DNA from: Stromatinia cepivora
Lineage: Eukaryota; Ascomycota; Leotiomycetes; Helotiales; Sclerotiniaceae
Assembly (NCBI GenBank): GCA_014898415.1
Contig: RCTD01000008.1
Coordinates: 1,364,001 to 1,428,000 of the forward strand
Direction: 5' to 3'
Length of the DNA: 64,000 nt
Of the stretch, positions 1 to 10,440 are shown piece after piece. Positions within the stretch are counted from its first letter, which is position 1. Every line of letters starts with the position of its first letter. The notes under the pieces are model-generated. The model was not told the DNA's origin. It saw only the letters and a program-made list of their open reading frames with translations, and ran no database searches. A program made the position numbers and the translations under genes.

Positions 1-480
1 CATTGTTCGGATACTGATCTGGTATTTTCAGGCTGTGATACAAGGCTCAGGCCTTTCTCATTCTTCAAACTTTCAATCATCTAATCGCAATCACAATCTA
101 TTGTACTCGTTAGTGTCTAACCGAATTGCAGCTGACCATCCTTATAAGGGGAATGCAACAGTGGTCTGTTGTAATCATGATAAAGTGTGGGGCGGGCTTG
201 CTCCGATTCCATACACCCCTAGCTTTCCATCCAACAGGAACTAGACTACTTTTGTAAACTGACTGAGAGCTTTTGAAAGCTGAATAGTGGATATCAGGTG
301 GCAAAAATGTACAGCTTACATCAAGCAACTAAACTATCTTGGTAAACCACCCGGAAGAATACTGAAAACTACATAGAATATATTGGGTGCTGAGATTGCA
401 GGGATTGTACAGCTTGTATTTGAATAACAAAGCCCACTTTTGTTATGCACCCACGGCTCAATACATGCAGGGGCTTGAAC
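1..480. other. Spacer of normal base composition, no gene seen
   Basis: This stretch has ordinary base composition and only short open frames on both strands. None shows a recognisable domain or a good splice pattern. It ends where the AT-rich block begins. Nothing else stands out except the left copy of a short direct repeat at 241-261. Confidence 0.5.
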
Positions 481-581
481 AATAATATTATCACACTGAT
501 TGAAAATTTATATAGTGAAGTCGAAGTATAAGAATTCATTTATATAATCTAGTTTAAACACTAGACTACTTTCGTAAACTG
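241..581. repeat. Pair of 21-bp direct repeats at the edge of the AT-rich block
   Basis: The sequence at 241-261 (beginning ctagactactttt) recurs at 561-581 with one mismatch (t versus c). The copies lie 320 bp apart and bracket the change from normal to AT-rich composition. They could be a target duplication around an old insertion, the remains of terminal repeats, or chance survivors of a longer repeat. No terminal inverted repeat was seen just inside them. Confidence 0.4.
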
Positions 582-3500
582 TTTAAATATTAAAGCTATA
601 TAGTTTAAGTTCAAATAAGAAAACTATACAAAATATAAATCCGACGATTATTTTAATAAAATAGTTTTTTATATACACTCGAGTTCTTTCAAGTATATTT
701 ATTAACTTTATTAAAAATTAAATTATAAAATAAAAACAAATCAATATATATATATATATATAATTAAGAATAAAATTAAATAAAATTAATAATATAGAGA
801 CTAATTAATATTAAAAGATTAATAATAAAATAGATATAAAACCTTTTTTATTTCAATTATTTTAATTATTTTTTATTACGAATACAAATATATTTCGTAG
901 ATTAATTGAAAGCGGGCCGATATCGAAGAAGTTTTTATACTAGATTAAAGAATTTTCATTTATATATAATATAATTTTTTTAATAATATTAAAAAAAGTA
1001 ATGAAAAATCTCTTTTATTTTATAAATCTAATCTATCATTATCCGAACAACATTTAATTCTTTATTATATAATTCTTACAATTCTTTTCATTCAACATAT
1101 AAAAATAACTCATCAATTAATATTAAAAATAATCTCATTTTCGAAAAATCATCGAAATCTTTATAAAACTCTTTTAAAAACCTTCAAAATATATATAAAT
1201 TTATCTCAAATTGAATCTTGAAATATACCTTCGAAAAATCTTCAAAATCTATACAAATTTACCCCCGAATTGAATCTCGAAATATACTTTCAAAAACTCT
1301 TCGAAAATACTATAAAAAACCTTCGAATTAAAAAATCTATAAGAGTCACTAATGATAAAGAATCAATTAGTTCTAAAACAGTAGTAAAACTTTTCATTGT
1401 TCTTTTTCTATTTAAGAGAATCTTCTTTTTTTAAATTCAATAAAGAACGATATCGAAATAATAATAAACTATTGATTATATACTAGAATTTAATAAATGT
1501 AAAGATTTTATAGAGTTTTCTAATCGAACGATAATATACTTGCTCTTTCTCTCAACTACTGTCCGCTCTATTCTGCTATACTACTTCATCTTGAGAATTT
1601 AAAGACTAAAAGAAGGGCTAATGGTCTTCAATTGAATTAAAAACACAAAATAGAAAAAACGAAAGTTTATTGGTTTAATATTGGAATGATTAAAGCTATG
1701 AATAGATGAAGATACTCTATTATAACTTTATATTATAAAAAATATTATAATATATACTAATGAAACCCCAACTAAATCAAAAATAAATATATTCCTGCAA
1801 TTACTTATCGTATACATTTATAATTTCTGTCGGATTTTCTTCTATAGATTTCTGATTTTTTTTTGATATGATATTTTATATGTGTATTCAAATCCTATCT
1901 AGTTTTGAATGGATAGATATGACGATGCAGCTTGTAACCGGATCTTGAATAAAATAAATGATCCCGATTGGGTTTGTTATGAGTTTTCATATATACTTTC
2001 AAAGTTTGTTTTGAAGTAAATGGTTTAGTTTGATATGGATAGCTAATATATGGATATAATAGAGAATTTGCATCAAAATTCTTGTTCATCTCAAGTAAGA
2101 AATTTTCCTGTATTTCGAATAGAGAACTTTTGTTTATATTATCTGAAGAATCTTCAAGAATATCATATGAAAAATTCAGTATTACCGATAACAAATCTTC
2201 AATTATATTCAATATAGGATTTTTGTTTATATTAGACTTCTAATATGGGCCCTGGTTATGGTGGAAGAGTTTCTGTTGATATCGAAAAGGGATAGAATAA
2301 CATTTGCAATTCGGATTCTGATAATAATAATTTGCTACATCTTTTTCTATACTTTGATACAACTTTTATAGATTTCTGATCAAATCTAATCGGGATAGTA
2401 AATTATCTTCCTTCTCATAAAACATATCGATTATACTTTCTCTTAAAAGTAATATAAACTTTGTTCTTATTATCTATTCGAAAAACATTTCCGATATATA
2501 TTCGTTGATCATATCCCTTCATATACTATATAATCTTTTGACTTCGCTATTTATCTTTAAAGTACATCCTTCTGTTCTTATATCTTTGATCCGCTTCATT
2601 GTAACAACTAATTTTGGATTCTTAGCAATAGCCTCCACGAACTCCTTTGTTATGAGTAGGCTGCGCAACGGTTACCCGCGGGGCGGATAATGGCTCTGAT
2701 GAATAATCCGTGGATAATCTATTGATAGGATGAACAATTGAAGAATCTGAATGAGTATTTATAAATAATTAATAGATTATCTATAAATACTTATAGATTG
2801 ATAAATATTCATTTATTTTTGAAATTATTCTTATATTATTATACTAATTTTTATACTAATCTTTATAAATTATACAAATTATTCATTAATTTATAGATTA
2901 TTTATTGATAATCCATTAATCTATAGATTATTTGCAGATAATCCATCAATCCATAGATAGATAAGTAATTTATAAATAATCTACGGATAATTTATACAGG
3001 ACGGATTATTTTAAAATCTTAATAAATAATCTATAGGGTAGATAATATCTTTAATGGATAATCCATAAAGCGGATTATTCATGAGTACCCGTGGGTTGCG
3101 GGTTATTTCTACATAGTCTAGTTATAAGATCTAATAGTGTATCACGATTTGAATTTAGACTGTAAGCGAAGTTGATCTATTATATACATTGTTTTTGTTT
3201 GTGAATCAGACTTTATAGATCAATACCAGAATAAGATATAAGATAGCTGTTCTGAAAGATTTTGTTATTTGAGTGCTTGAATATTTTGTCTCTTTCTACG
3301 GAGGTGATATATTTTAAACAAATAATAATATAAACAATAGAAAAAGAAAATGAAGAAAAAAACCTTATAATTCAGAATGTTAACTGAAGTATATCTTATT
3401 ATATATAATATAAAGATATCCTTAAAGCCGGCCCATTATATAAGATTCTTTATTGAGTTATTGAAAGCTTAGTAAATCAATACTTTAACTTTCTCAAAGG

Positions 3501-4960
3501 ATTTCATTATTCGATTATTTCGGAATAAAGATTTATCCAAAATACTTTCTTTGAAAAGAATATTGATATATTTTGTAGTATATATCTTAGGATTATATAA
3601 TTTCTTAATATTTTTATATTTACAAAATATTATTAGTAAAGATTAAAACAAGAAACAATATAATCGAATACATTTTTTTTAAATATTAAATCCTTAAATA
3701 TCTATTATTTGTAATTAATATATAATAGATAATTAATATATATATCAAAAAACATATTTCAAAAGAAAAGTATATTATTTATATCTCTCTATTATCACCC
3801 CGCTCATTTTTTCTGAAATTAAATATAAATAAAAGGTTTATAATTAAACAATTATCATTTAGATTTTATAACAAAATGAATTTGATATCCTTCGGAAAAA
3901 GTCAGTTATAAAAGTTTTAATAGAATCCAAATTCTATTGTATCTTATATAATATAATTTATTCAATTATATAATATTTATATAATTTAATAATAATATTA
4001 GAATATACTATAATATAAACAAATATCAAAATTAATAAAGTAATCTGAATCCTAATTCGTTTATATAGAAAATTGATCGGATTGTTTATTTATAGATAAT
4101 TGAATATATCTTGTAGATCGTTGAAACTGATAATAAGCTTTGGATAGGTTTTTGTATTTAGATTAAGATTCTTTATAAGAATTGTTTTTATAAATTAATA
4201 AATATTAATAAAACAATAATAATAAAAATTAATATTAGATTGATTTATAATATGAAGCTCTTTTATCGATTCTAATTTTTCATTATGTTTTCGCTCATAT
4301 ACAGATTTAAAATGGATTATATATTGAATCAATGTCTTTACAGAAAAACGTTTGCTGAATAAGTCAGTATGTTTTTTTACAAGTATAGTAAAAAATCCTT
4401 TAATAACCCTCAAAATTGGTTTCGAATTAAGTTGTATGAAGTAATTTGATAAAAAAGTATTAGTATATTAATATTGAAGAAGCTCAATATCATAACTCAC
4501 CTCTTTTATGATTTCCAGATCATATTATAACAATGTAACGTTGGAGCAATATCTGATAATGGTTCCTTTGCGTAATTCCCATTTCGAAGTCTGCAAGTAG
4601 TTCTTCAAGTATCAGAGTTTGTATCATTTTCAATATCGATGTTGAGGTATAAAAGAAAAGAAGTTGATTGAGAATATGAATCCAATATTGAAATATGATG
4701 ATAGATATTATAAAATGAATAAAGGAGAGAAGAACATTTTATATGATTACAGTATTCAAAATACAGTATACCAAATTCCAACATAGTTACACGGAAGTTG
4801 GTCAATCAGTTATGGGTACGAATACCCGTTCCCTGTTCTGAGGATTTCTGAAAAGGATTACCGAATTCCAACCCCGGTATGAACTGTATTGTAAAAAATT
4901 AACCACAACAGTATATAGTCTTCGGGACCGAGTAACATGAAATCAGTAAAATATAAAACA
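480..4960. repeat. AT-rich gene-free block, probable RIP-degraded repeats
   Basis: About 4.5 kb is made almost wholly of A and T, with long TA and poly-A/T runs and very few C or G. Composition changes sharply on both sides. Open frames here are short and of low complexity (for example 1895-2212 on the minus strand) and look like by-products of AT richness. In ascomycetes such blocks usually form when repeat-induced point mutation turns C:G into T:A in transposon copies. No reverse transcriptase, transposase or LTR can still be read, so the original element is unknown. Confidence 0.7.
2664..3105. repeat. Imperfect foldback element with GATAATC-type internal repeats
   Basis: A GC-richer island opens at 2664 with gcaacggttacccgcggg and closes near 3078-3103 with tacccgtgggttgcgggtt, which is roughly its reverse complement. 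Just inside each end is a further matching pair, tgaataatcc at 2699-2708 and ggattattca at 3072-3081. The interior is a string of degenerate units built on ggataatc, aatctatag and similar words. The structure fits a decayed non-autonomous DNA transposon with subterminal repeats, perhaps hAT-like. No clear target duplication was found, so the ends are approximate. Confidence 0.4.
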
Positions 4961-4961
4961 T

Positions 4962-5054
4962 TTTACAGAATTCGAACCACCGTTTTTGGGGCGGCGCTGA
5001 TAAGCAAAATTCTATGTCGAAGAGCGTGGTCTTATACCACTAAAACACAAACGC
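4962..5054 (-). pseudogene. Degenerate tRNA-like sequence, possibly with an intron remnant
   Basis: Read on the minus strand, the 5' part has a plausible acceptor strand (gcgtttg), T8, a four-pair D stem (tttt/aaga) with an agtggtat loop, and then a possible anticodon arm containing ttcg. A B-box-like ggttcgaattc lies near the 3' end. The distance between the halves leaves room for an intron of about 20 nt. The 3' acceptor strand (around taaaatg) does not pair with the 5' strand, and the T stem has weak or mismatched pairs. It lies at the edge of the AT-rich block, so a RIP-damaged tRNA gene is the simplest reading. The isotype cannot be fixed; Arg (TCG) or Glu (TTC) are possible. Confidence 0.35.
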
Positions 5055-5396
5055 TTGTAGATTACTAGTTATTGTTTTACTCCACCTTGTAAAAAGTGCT
5101 CATGTTGATACTTTTCATTATATTAAAATATAGAAGTGAAAATTGATTATCGACTAACGTAAGTGGAGGGGTACTTCTGTAAGATGCAAAAAATAATTTC
5201 TTCACAAGCAAGCGAGATTAAATATTCATTCAACAGTAAGTAGTAACATTGTACTTCAGTCAATCTTCTCCCTCTCTCATCCTTTATATCTATTATTCCT
5301 CCCTAGACCATAAATAAGTCATCCCAAAGAACCAAAAATTACTTTTTAGAGAAACCAAAAATTAATCAAAAAATCAAGCTTTGATGATGGGGATTG

Positions 5397-5469
5397 AGCC
5401 CAACGGGGGGGTCGAACCCCCAACCTTGTGATTAAGAGTCACACGCTCTACCGATTGAGCTAGCCGGGC
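5397..5469 (-). tRNA. tRNA-Lys (CTT)
   Basis: The minus strand folds into a complete 73-nt cloverleaf without an intron. The acceptor stem is gcccggc/gttgggc with two G-U pairs, and the D arm is gctc/gagc with an aatcggta loop. The anticodon stem is tgtga/tcaca with loop ctcttaa, giving anticodon CTT for lysine AAG codons. The T arm has five pairs and a ttcgacc loop. All conserved positions (T8, GG in the D loop, T33, TTC in the T loop) are present. CCA is not encoded, as expected for a eukaryotic nuclear gene. It lies about 340 nt past the degenerate tRNA-like sequence. Confidence 0.95.
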
Positions 5470-5953
5470 AGGCTTTGCTTGATGGATTGATAGGAGTTCG
5501 AGATCTGTGTAGGAATATATTTGCTGGATTGAGGAAAAAATTCTGTAAAGAGTTTGTAAAAAAAATTTCTTTACAAAACTTAAGCGAGGGGGTAGTGGGG
5601 TATTAGCGGGGTGTCTTTTTGGTGGGGATTAAGATGGATGGGGGGTGGGAGATTGTTCTGTAATTAATGGTGTTCTATATAAGAGAGTCCTTTTTATCAG
5701 CAGTGAAACATTATATCTGTGTTGCACTGGAAGTCCCTGGTGCTTAAATGGTTTTTGCACTGTATCATTAGCAAGATTTGGTGCATCTTCAGTCAGTATG
5801 GTTATATACATTTTGTTACTGTCAAATGCTATGTTGCTGGCTTTTGTCAATTATATTTTTATCGTCTTTTTTTATTTATAATACCATTTCCTCCACATCA
5901 AATTATCCCCCCCGCACTTCTCTTTTTCTTCAAGCAATCTCTGAATACGCGAC
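5470..5953. other. Spacer between tRNA-Lys and the MITE
   Basis: Only short overlapping frames occur here (5645-5881 and 5719-5982 on plus, 5629-5850 on minus), with no recognisable domain. The 5719-5982 frame runs into the MITE. A C-rich tract near 5910 is the only compositional feature. I see no supportable gene. Confidence 0.5.
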
Positions 5954-5956
5954 TTA

Positions 5957-6343
5957 GGGTGCGTTCGGATCGATTTTTTTGATATATTTGACCACATTTG
6001 CCTCAATATATTAGATCTAATATGGTCGAACCGAACATAATATTTTGATTAATATATATTTGATCAAATAATCGATTTTACCGAACGCAACATTAAGCCT
6101 AATAAAAAATATTGAATCTAATATATATTTGATCAAATGTTTGAACTTTTTTCCATACAATAATCAACAGCAGCTTTTTGGAGCTATTGAAGAAAATATT
6201 TGAAAAATCTTCATTTCTACACACCCCTGTCACTTTCTCAAATATATTAGCCTCATCCAAATATACCCAAATATATATTAGGCCCAATATTTTTATTACT
6301 CTCAATATTTCTAATATTTCAAAAAATCGATCCGAACGGACCC
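5957..6343. mobile_element. Tourist-like (PIF/Harbinger-type) MITE with TTA target duplication
   Basis: The left end gggtgcgttcggatcgattt and the right end (reverse complement gggtccgttcggatcgattt) match over about 23 bp with one difference. A TTA trinucleotide sits directly outside each end (5954-5956 and 6344-6346). GG-starting termini with a TWA 3-bp duplication are the hallmark of PIF/Harbinger Tourist-like MITEs. The interior is AT-rich, noncoding and full of tatatttgatcaaat-type words. A third terminus-like motif (ccgaacgcaaca, 6081-6092) followed by TTA lies inside, so the left 136 bp (5957-6092) is itself a possible complete short element. Confidence 0.8.
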
Positions 6344-6439
6344 TTAGGAAGGCGCAAAATGAAGGGATACAGTTTCATGCTCTTACAGAAATCCATATTC
6401 ACTAACATTGATATCATGGAATTTTTCACCATTCTAGAC

Positions 6440-6715
6440 AGGCTTGTTGCATATCTCTTTATTCAGAACCTTTCTATTCGGAACTTGACTATTGGAAACT
6501 TTCTTCATGGAATCATCTAACTTGAAATGTTTTCCTTAATGAGTAATTATACTTCTATTGCATATCTGATTACTCGGAATCTTCATATTAATTCGGAACT
6601 CCATTCGGAATCATTTCTTCCGTAGAAATCTCTAGTTTTGCTGCATATCTGAAGGAGTCGGAATTAATGTGAAGCTAAACTCAAAGGTTTGTTGCATATC
6701 TCCTTATTTCGGAAT
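6440..6715 (+). repeat. Four degenerate GCATATCT...TCGGAA repeats
   Basis: The word gcatatct occurs at 6449, 6560, 6643 and 6694. Each copy is followed within about 8-10 nt by tcagaacc, tcggaatc, tcggaatt or tcggaatc. Spacing shrinks (111, 83, 51 nt), so this is a scattered rather than regular array. Extra cggaac/cggaat words lie between. It could be an eroded minisatellite or part of an unknown repeat. No coding frame runs through it. Confidence 0.45.
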
Positions 6716-7571
6716 CAAGTGAAAAGAATGAGAAACTCGAATCATACTAATATTGAAATCGTAGTAGACTCATACTCAGGTGTTCCGATTCGGAAAATGT
6801 GTTCTTTTGAAAGAGTGAATAAGGATTTGAAATTTATTTCGTATGTTTCTGTTTGTTTCCGAAAAGTAGATGGGTTCCGAATCTGAATATTTGCAACCAT
6901 ATTTAATTATGTTCTAGGATCAATGCCTTTGCGGGAGCTTCAATATTGCAGCTGTGTCTGGTGTGAGTTATAGACAGGTGATCTTGATGGTATGGAAAAT
7001 TCTTTTTAATATATGTATAGCATCAAGGCCCTTTGGAGGCGACTGAAGTCCATGCTTAACGAGCTTGCCTTGGACAGAGCGAAATTTTCCGGAGATCTCA
7101 TAATACCGTCCATATAAGGGTAATTTTCCAAATAGTTTCATTGTATGAAATTAATCCAAGAAATCAAGGACCTTTCATCATAACGCTTAGTCCGGACTAC
7201 TGGAAATCCTGGCCTTGGATTATGACCCATGAAACGAGAATTTGTACGGGGACTTTGATTACTAGTATTCAATTCAATAACCATATTTTTCTCAATTTAG
7301 AACCTGCCACAAGCTGAGCATAGCAAGTGCGGTAGAGGATTGATTTATGTAAAAGTTCACTAGTCAACTCCGCCTTCATGATCTCATCTCATCATTTATA
7401 TTCCGAACTAGAGCTACGAGTATGCTCAACCTAGTCTCCAGTCAATCTGAACCCTCTAAAGCTCTCCAAAACAACAATTTCGAATCAAATTCCACGTGTA
7501 CGATGCCCCTCCGCTTTCACTTACTTGCACTCAGCACTGCCTATATAACTTCACTGGCAGTATCATCTGAC
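6716..7571. other. Spacer, no gene seen
   Basis: Short frames only, for example 6689-6886 on plus, with no domain and no convincing splice sites linking them. The 3' part leads into the 5S rRNA gene and may hold its upstream promoter elements, but no specific motif could be assigned. Confidence 0.45.
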
Positions 7572-7690
7572 ACATACGACCATAGACTGAAGAGAATTGG
7601 GCATCCCGTCCGCTCTGCCATACACAAGCTTCAGATCGGTGGATTAGTAGTTGGGTGGGTGACCACCAGCGAATCCCCACTGTTGTATGT
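7572..7690 (+). rRNA. 5S ribosomal RNA
   Basis: The 119-nt segment starts acatacgac and ends gttgtatgt, which pair to form helix I. It contains the strongly conserved gggcatcccgtccgctc segment and the internal box with agtagttgggtgggtgacc, close to the Neurospora-type 5S sequence as I recall it. The helix strands ctgaag and cttcag pair exactly, so the copy looks structurally intact. A T-run follows at once (7691-7695), a normal RNA polymerase III stop. In Pezizomycotina 5S genes are commonly dispersed as single copies among protein genes, as here. Protein frames over this stretch (7422-7724 plus, 7531-7713 minus) are artefacts. Confidence 0.95.
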
Positions 7691-8020
7691 TTTTTGGGAT
7701 TTTTTTGCTCCACACTTCGCTTGATACCCTTTTCTCAACTCCATCCACTATTCATGCATTGTATGAGAAATTATCCTATTTCTGTCTTACATTTTCACCC
7801 GTATATAACTGAATTTGCATCATGTTTAACAGATCGACTTTTCTATGTTTTACTGTACGCCAGTGACCCCCGGCTGCTGCCTAACTGCTGCCTAGCTGTT
7901 GAGACAGGTCATTCTGAACATACAACCATTATACCACCAGATTGTTCCCTTCCCTCCGATCATAGTATTCAGTATCCTTCGCAACGACCACCTTCTTGTA
8001 CCCTGTAAAGAATTTAAACA

Positions 8021-9076
8021 ATGGCGTGGGGACCAAAATGCTGGATTGCAAGGTATTTAAAACCAGGGCATGAATTCCAGATCGGTAATGATATCTGGAA
8101 ACTTTCCGGGAGCCCGATCAATGAAGCAGAATATGAGGATTTATCAAGAGCCGTCTACGAATGCAGACTTGTACATGGGAGAGAAGGGATCAAGCCCCCT
8201 GCAGTTGTCAAGATATGGATGCAGTAAGTGCTTCTACACATGATTACTTTTTATCTTGCTTTGTATTGAGGGGCAATCTACTAACGACTTTCAAAGGACT
8301 CCAGAAATAAATACCTACGATGATCAGATTCATGCTAGCGAATTGTATGATTTGTATTTAGCCGAGAATTTGGACACAGCTGGCGACTAAGATATTGCCA
8401 GTCATTTGGGCTCCCCTGGACAATCCGTTTCAGCTAGTAGTTTGGTTTCAGCCGGCAATTCGTATAATGCTAATCATTCAGATGTCGCCAGTCATTTGGG
8501 CTCCGCTAGTCATCTAAGTTCTGTTGACCATTTGAGTTCCGCTCGCAACTCGGACTCTGTTGCTCATTCGTTTTCAGTTGACTTTTCCCATTCAGCTGGT
8601 AATTCCAATATCGCTGGCCATCTGGATTCTGCTAGCCATTCGGGTCCTCTTAGCAATCCAGATACTGCCAACGAAGAAGATCGGGACGAGGAGTTCAAAT
8701 GCCTGAACATACTAAAAGAATCCTACGACAAAATGCAGAGCGCTGCCGCCAAAAAAAAGTAGAAATACCATCTAAACCCTTTCCGCACGCGATTGGCCTA
8801 GCCAGATATGAGCAGGAACGAAATTTTCCCGTTCGAGGAGGCTATCTCGTCTATCTGGTCATGGAAAATTACCCGGTGACTGTATTTTACCAGGAGTATT
8901 TTGGGGAGAGTGGAATAAGAGTGAACGTGATGGGTTTCGACGGGCTTTTGAAGAATCGGCAATGTATGATTGGTTTTATTCCAGAGGAAGGTTGTGATGT
9001 ACTGATGTCTTTTAGCTTGATTCGAAAACTGGGGGTTGAGAATGGAGATAAAAGTGATGAGGAATTTATTTTATGA
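8021..9076 (+). pseudogene. Kinase-like fungal protein with Ser-rich repeat linker; stop and frameshift
   Basis: The start ATG (8021) has a good context, acaATGgcg. Exon 1 opens with MAWGPKCWIARYLKPGH and ends at 8223. An intron at 8224-8296 (gtaagt, ctaac branch, aag end) keeps frame. The frame then meets TAA at 8388-8390, runs on through a Ser/His-rich linker with repeated ASHLGSASHLSS-type units (8391-8650), and breaks at a run of eight A (8751-8758). One more A would join it to the frame ending at 9076, which has an FPHAIGL segment and GGYLVYLVMENYPV. These resemble the N-lobe region of fungus-specific kinase-like proteins; the catalytic lobe is missing. An alternative intron at 8345-8401 (gtatga...ccag) would bypass the TAA in frame. 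The damage may be real or partly a homopolymer sequencing error. The family call is tentative. Confidence 0.6.
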
Positions 9077-9533
9077 TAGAGAGGATGATAAATGATTAGT
9101 CTACTTAGTTGAGATATTAGAGAGATGGTTCAATGTTACTAATTGTAGGATAGTTATTTCATCGACTGGGAAACCTGGAGATATTGTGATGTCGATGAAC
9201 GCTTATCTCTTCTGAGTTTGCAATACTCCTGCGAAATGATCCAGGATAGGGGGCCGGCAATGGGAGGAGATCGTTGGGATAAAGATTAAAACGGATTTAG
9301 ATACTATACGAATAAGGGCCAGATAATTAGTTCCGCCCTCTTGCTATGTACTTGAAAAGCAACCATACAAACATTATTCCATCTATCGTGTACTTGCATA
9401 CACATTTTTCCCACCTAAAAAAAACTGCATGCTTTCTATCACTTTCCATATCAATCTTCATTCCTGATCTCCTCGTTGTCTATCATAATTCATTCTTCCC
9501 CGGTAATAGACGGTCTAAACCAAATTCGAGGGC
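9077..9533. other. Spacer, no gene seen
   Basis: Only an 86-codon plus-strand frame (9346-9606) without recognisable features lies here. This stretch probably serves as the 3' flank of the kinase-like gene and of the relic on the opposite strand. Confidence 0.4.
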
Positions 9534-10440
9534 CTATGGTTTCTCAGATCTGAGACCCAATGAGATCCGAACTAGAATGAAAGAATATAATATATCCGCG
9601 CCGTAATTCGTCATATTTTCAACCCCTGGGACGTGATACTTTCGATAACCCTTCCCCAAAGTGATACGCTGAGCACAAAACCAACAACCAAACAATCGAA
9701 AAGCCAATACATGGACTGAATACAAGAATTAGCCCAGATGACTTTATATTTGTATCGACTCCCCTCCCTACTCGGAAGACAAGCATCAAACGAGAATACC
9801 ACTCTCCCTGAAATCTTTACCTCAAAGATTTATCTATCATGATATCATCTGATCTTACATCTAAAGTCCACACTACGTAGGATTTTAAAATCAGAAACTG
9901 AGAATAAATCTTGTTCCTGATAAAGTGATAATACCAAGGTAATTAAATATAAATACTTGGTTGGAACTGGAAGATACAAATTGGTATGCCGGTCATAATC
10001 ATAAATTCCTCCTGCCATTATTAAACCCTGGCCCAGATCACGGTTTGAAAATCCAATCTCCTGTGGTAGTTGAAGGGAATTTCTATCGGTTGTCACAATG
10101 ATATTTTTGCTGAGACTCCACACATCCAGTACATAATCTTAGCCACCGGTATTATCCTCAATTCTTTCGCATTTGACGCTCCCTGAACTACCACAGTCGT
10201 TAGCGAATAATCCTAAAACCTTCTGTATATCGAATGTCATAAAAATGGGAAACAGTATTCTCCTGCATCTCTGAGCAAGATAAATCTTTTTCCATTAGAT
10301 GTTCTTCCAGCTACCCAAATACTCGACTCGGTCATCTATAAACATCTCCCAATGATCCTTTATTTTGGCGACGCCTTCAATCAATTAATCAAGATCTTGA
10401 CGTCTTTTACGATTCTTCCTGGTAAATGAAACAGCCTATA
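9534..10440 (-). pseudogene. Decayed coding relic of unknown family
   Basis: Several protein-like stretches follow each other on the minus strand but in shifting frames. Near 10310-10370 one frame reads KDHWEMFIDDRVEYLGSW and an overlapping frame reads ESSIWVAGRTSNGKRFILL. At about 10140-10230 another reads MTFDIQKVLGLFANDCG and meets TAA at 10139-10141. Translation then continues in that frame as DYVLDVWSLSKNIIVTTDR into an open frame to 9845. Downstream frames at 9534-9802 may be its tail. This pattern fits a gene broken by at least one frameshift and one stop. I do not recognise the family, and an intron could explain some of the breaks. Confidence 0.4.

Noticed and set aside
1895..2212. 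105-codon minus frame in the AT-rich block
   Set aside because: Asn/Ile/Lys/Tyr-rich translation is expected from AT composition; no motif is present.
7422..8008. Plus and minus frames overlapping the 5S rRNA gene (7422-7724, 7531-7713, 7655-8008)
   Set aside because: They read through the 5S rRNA gene or its flank, have no domain and no splice support.
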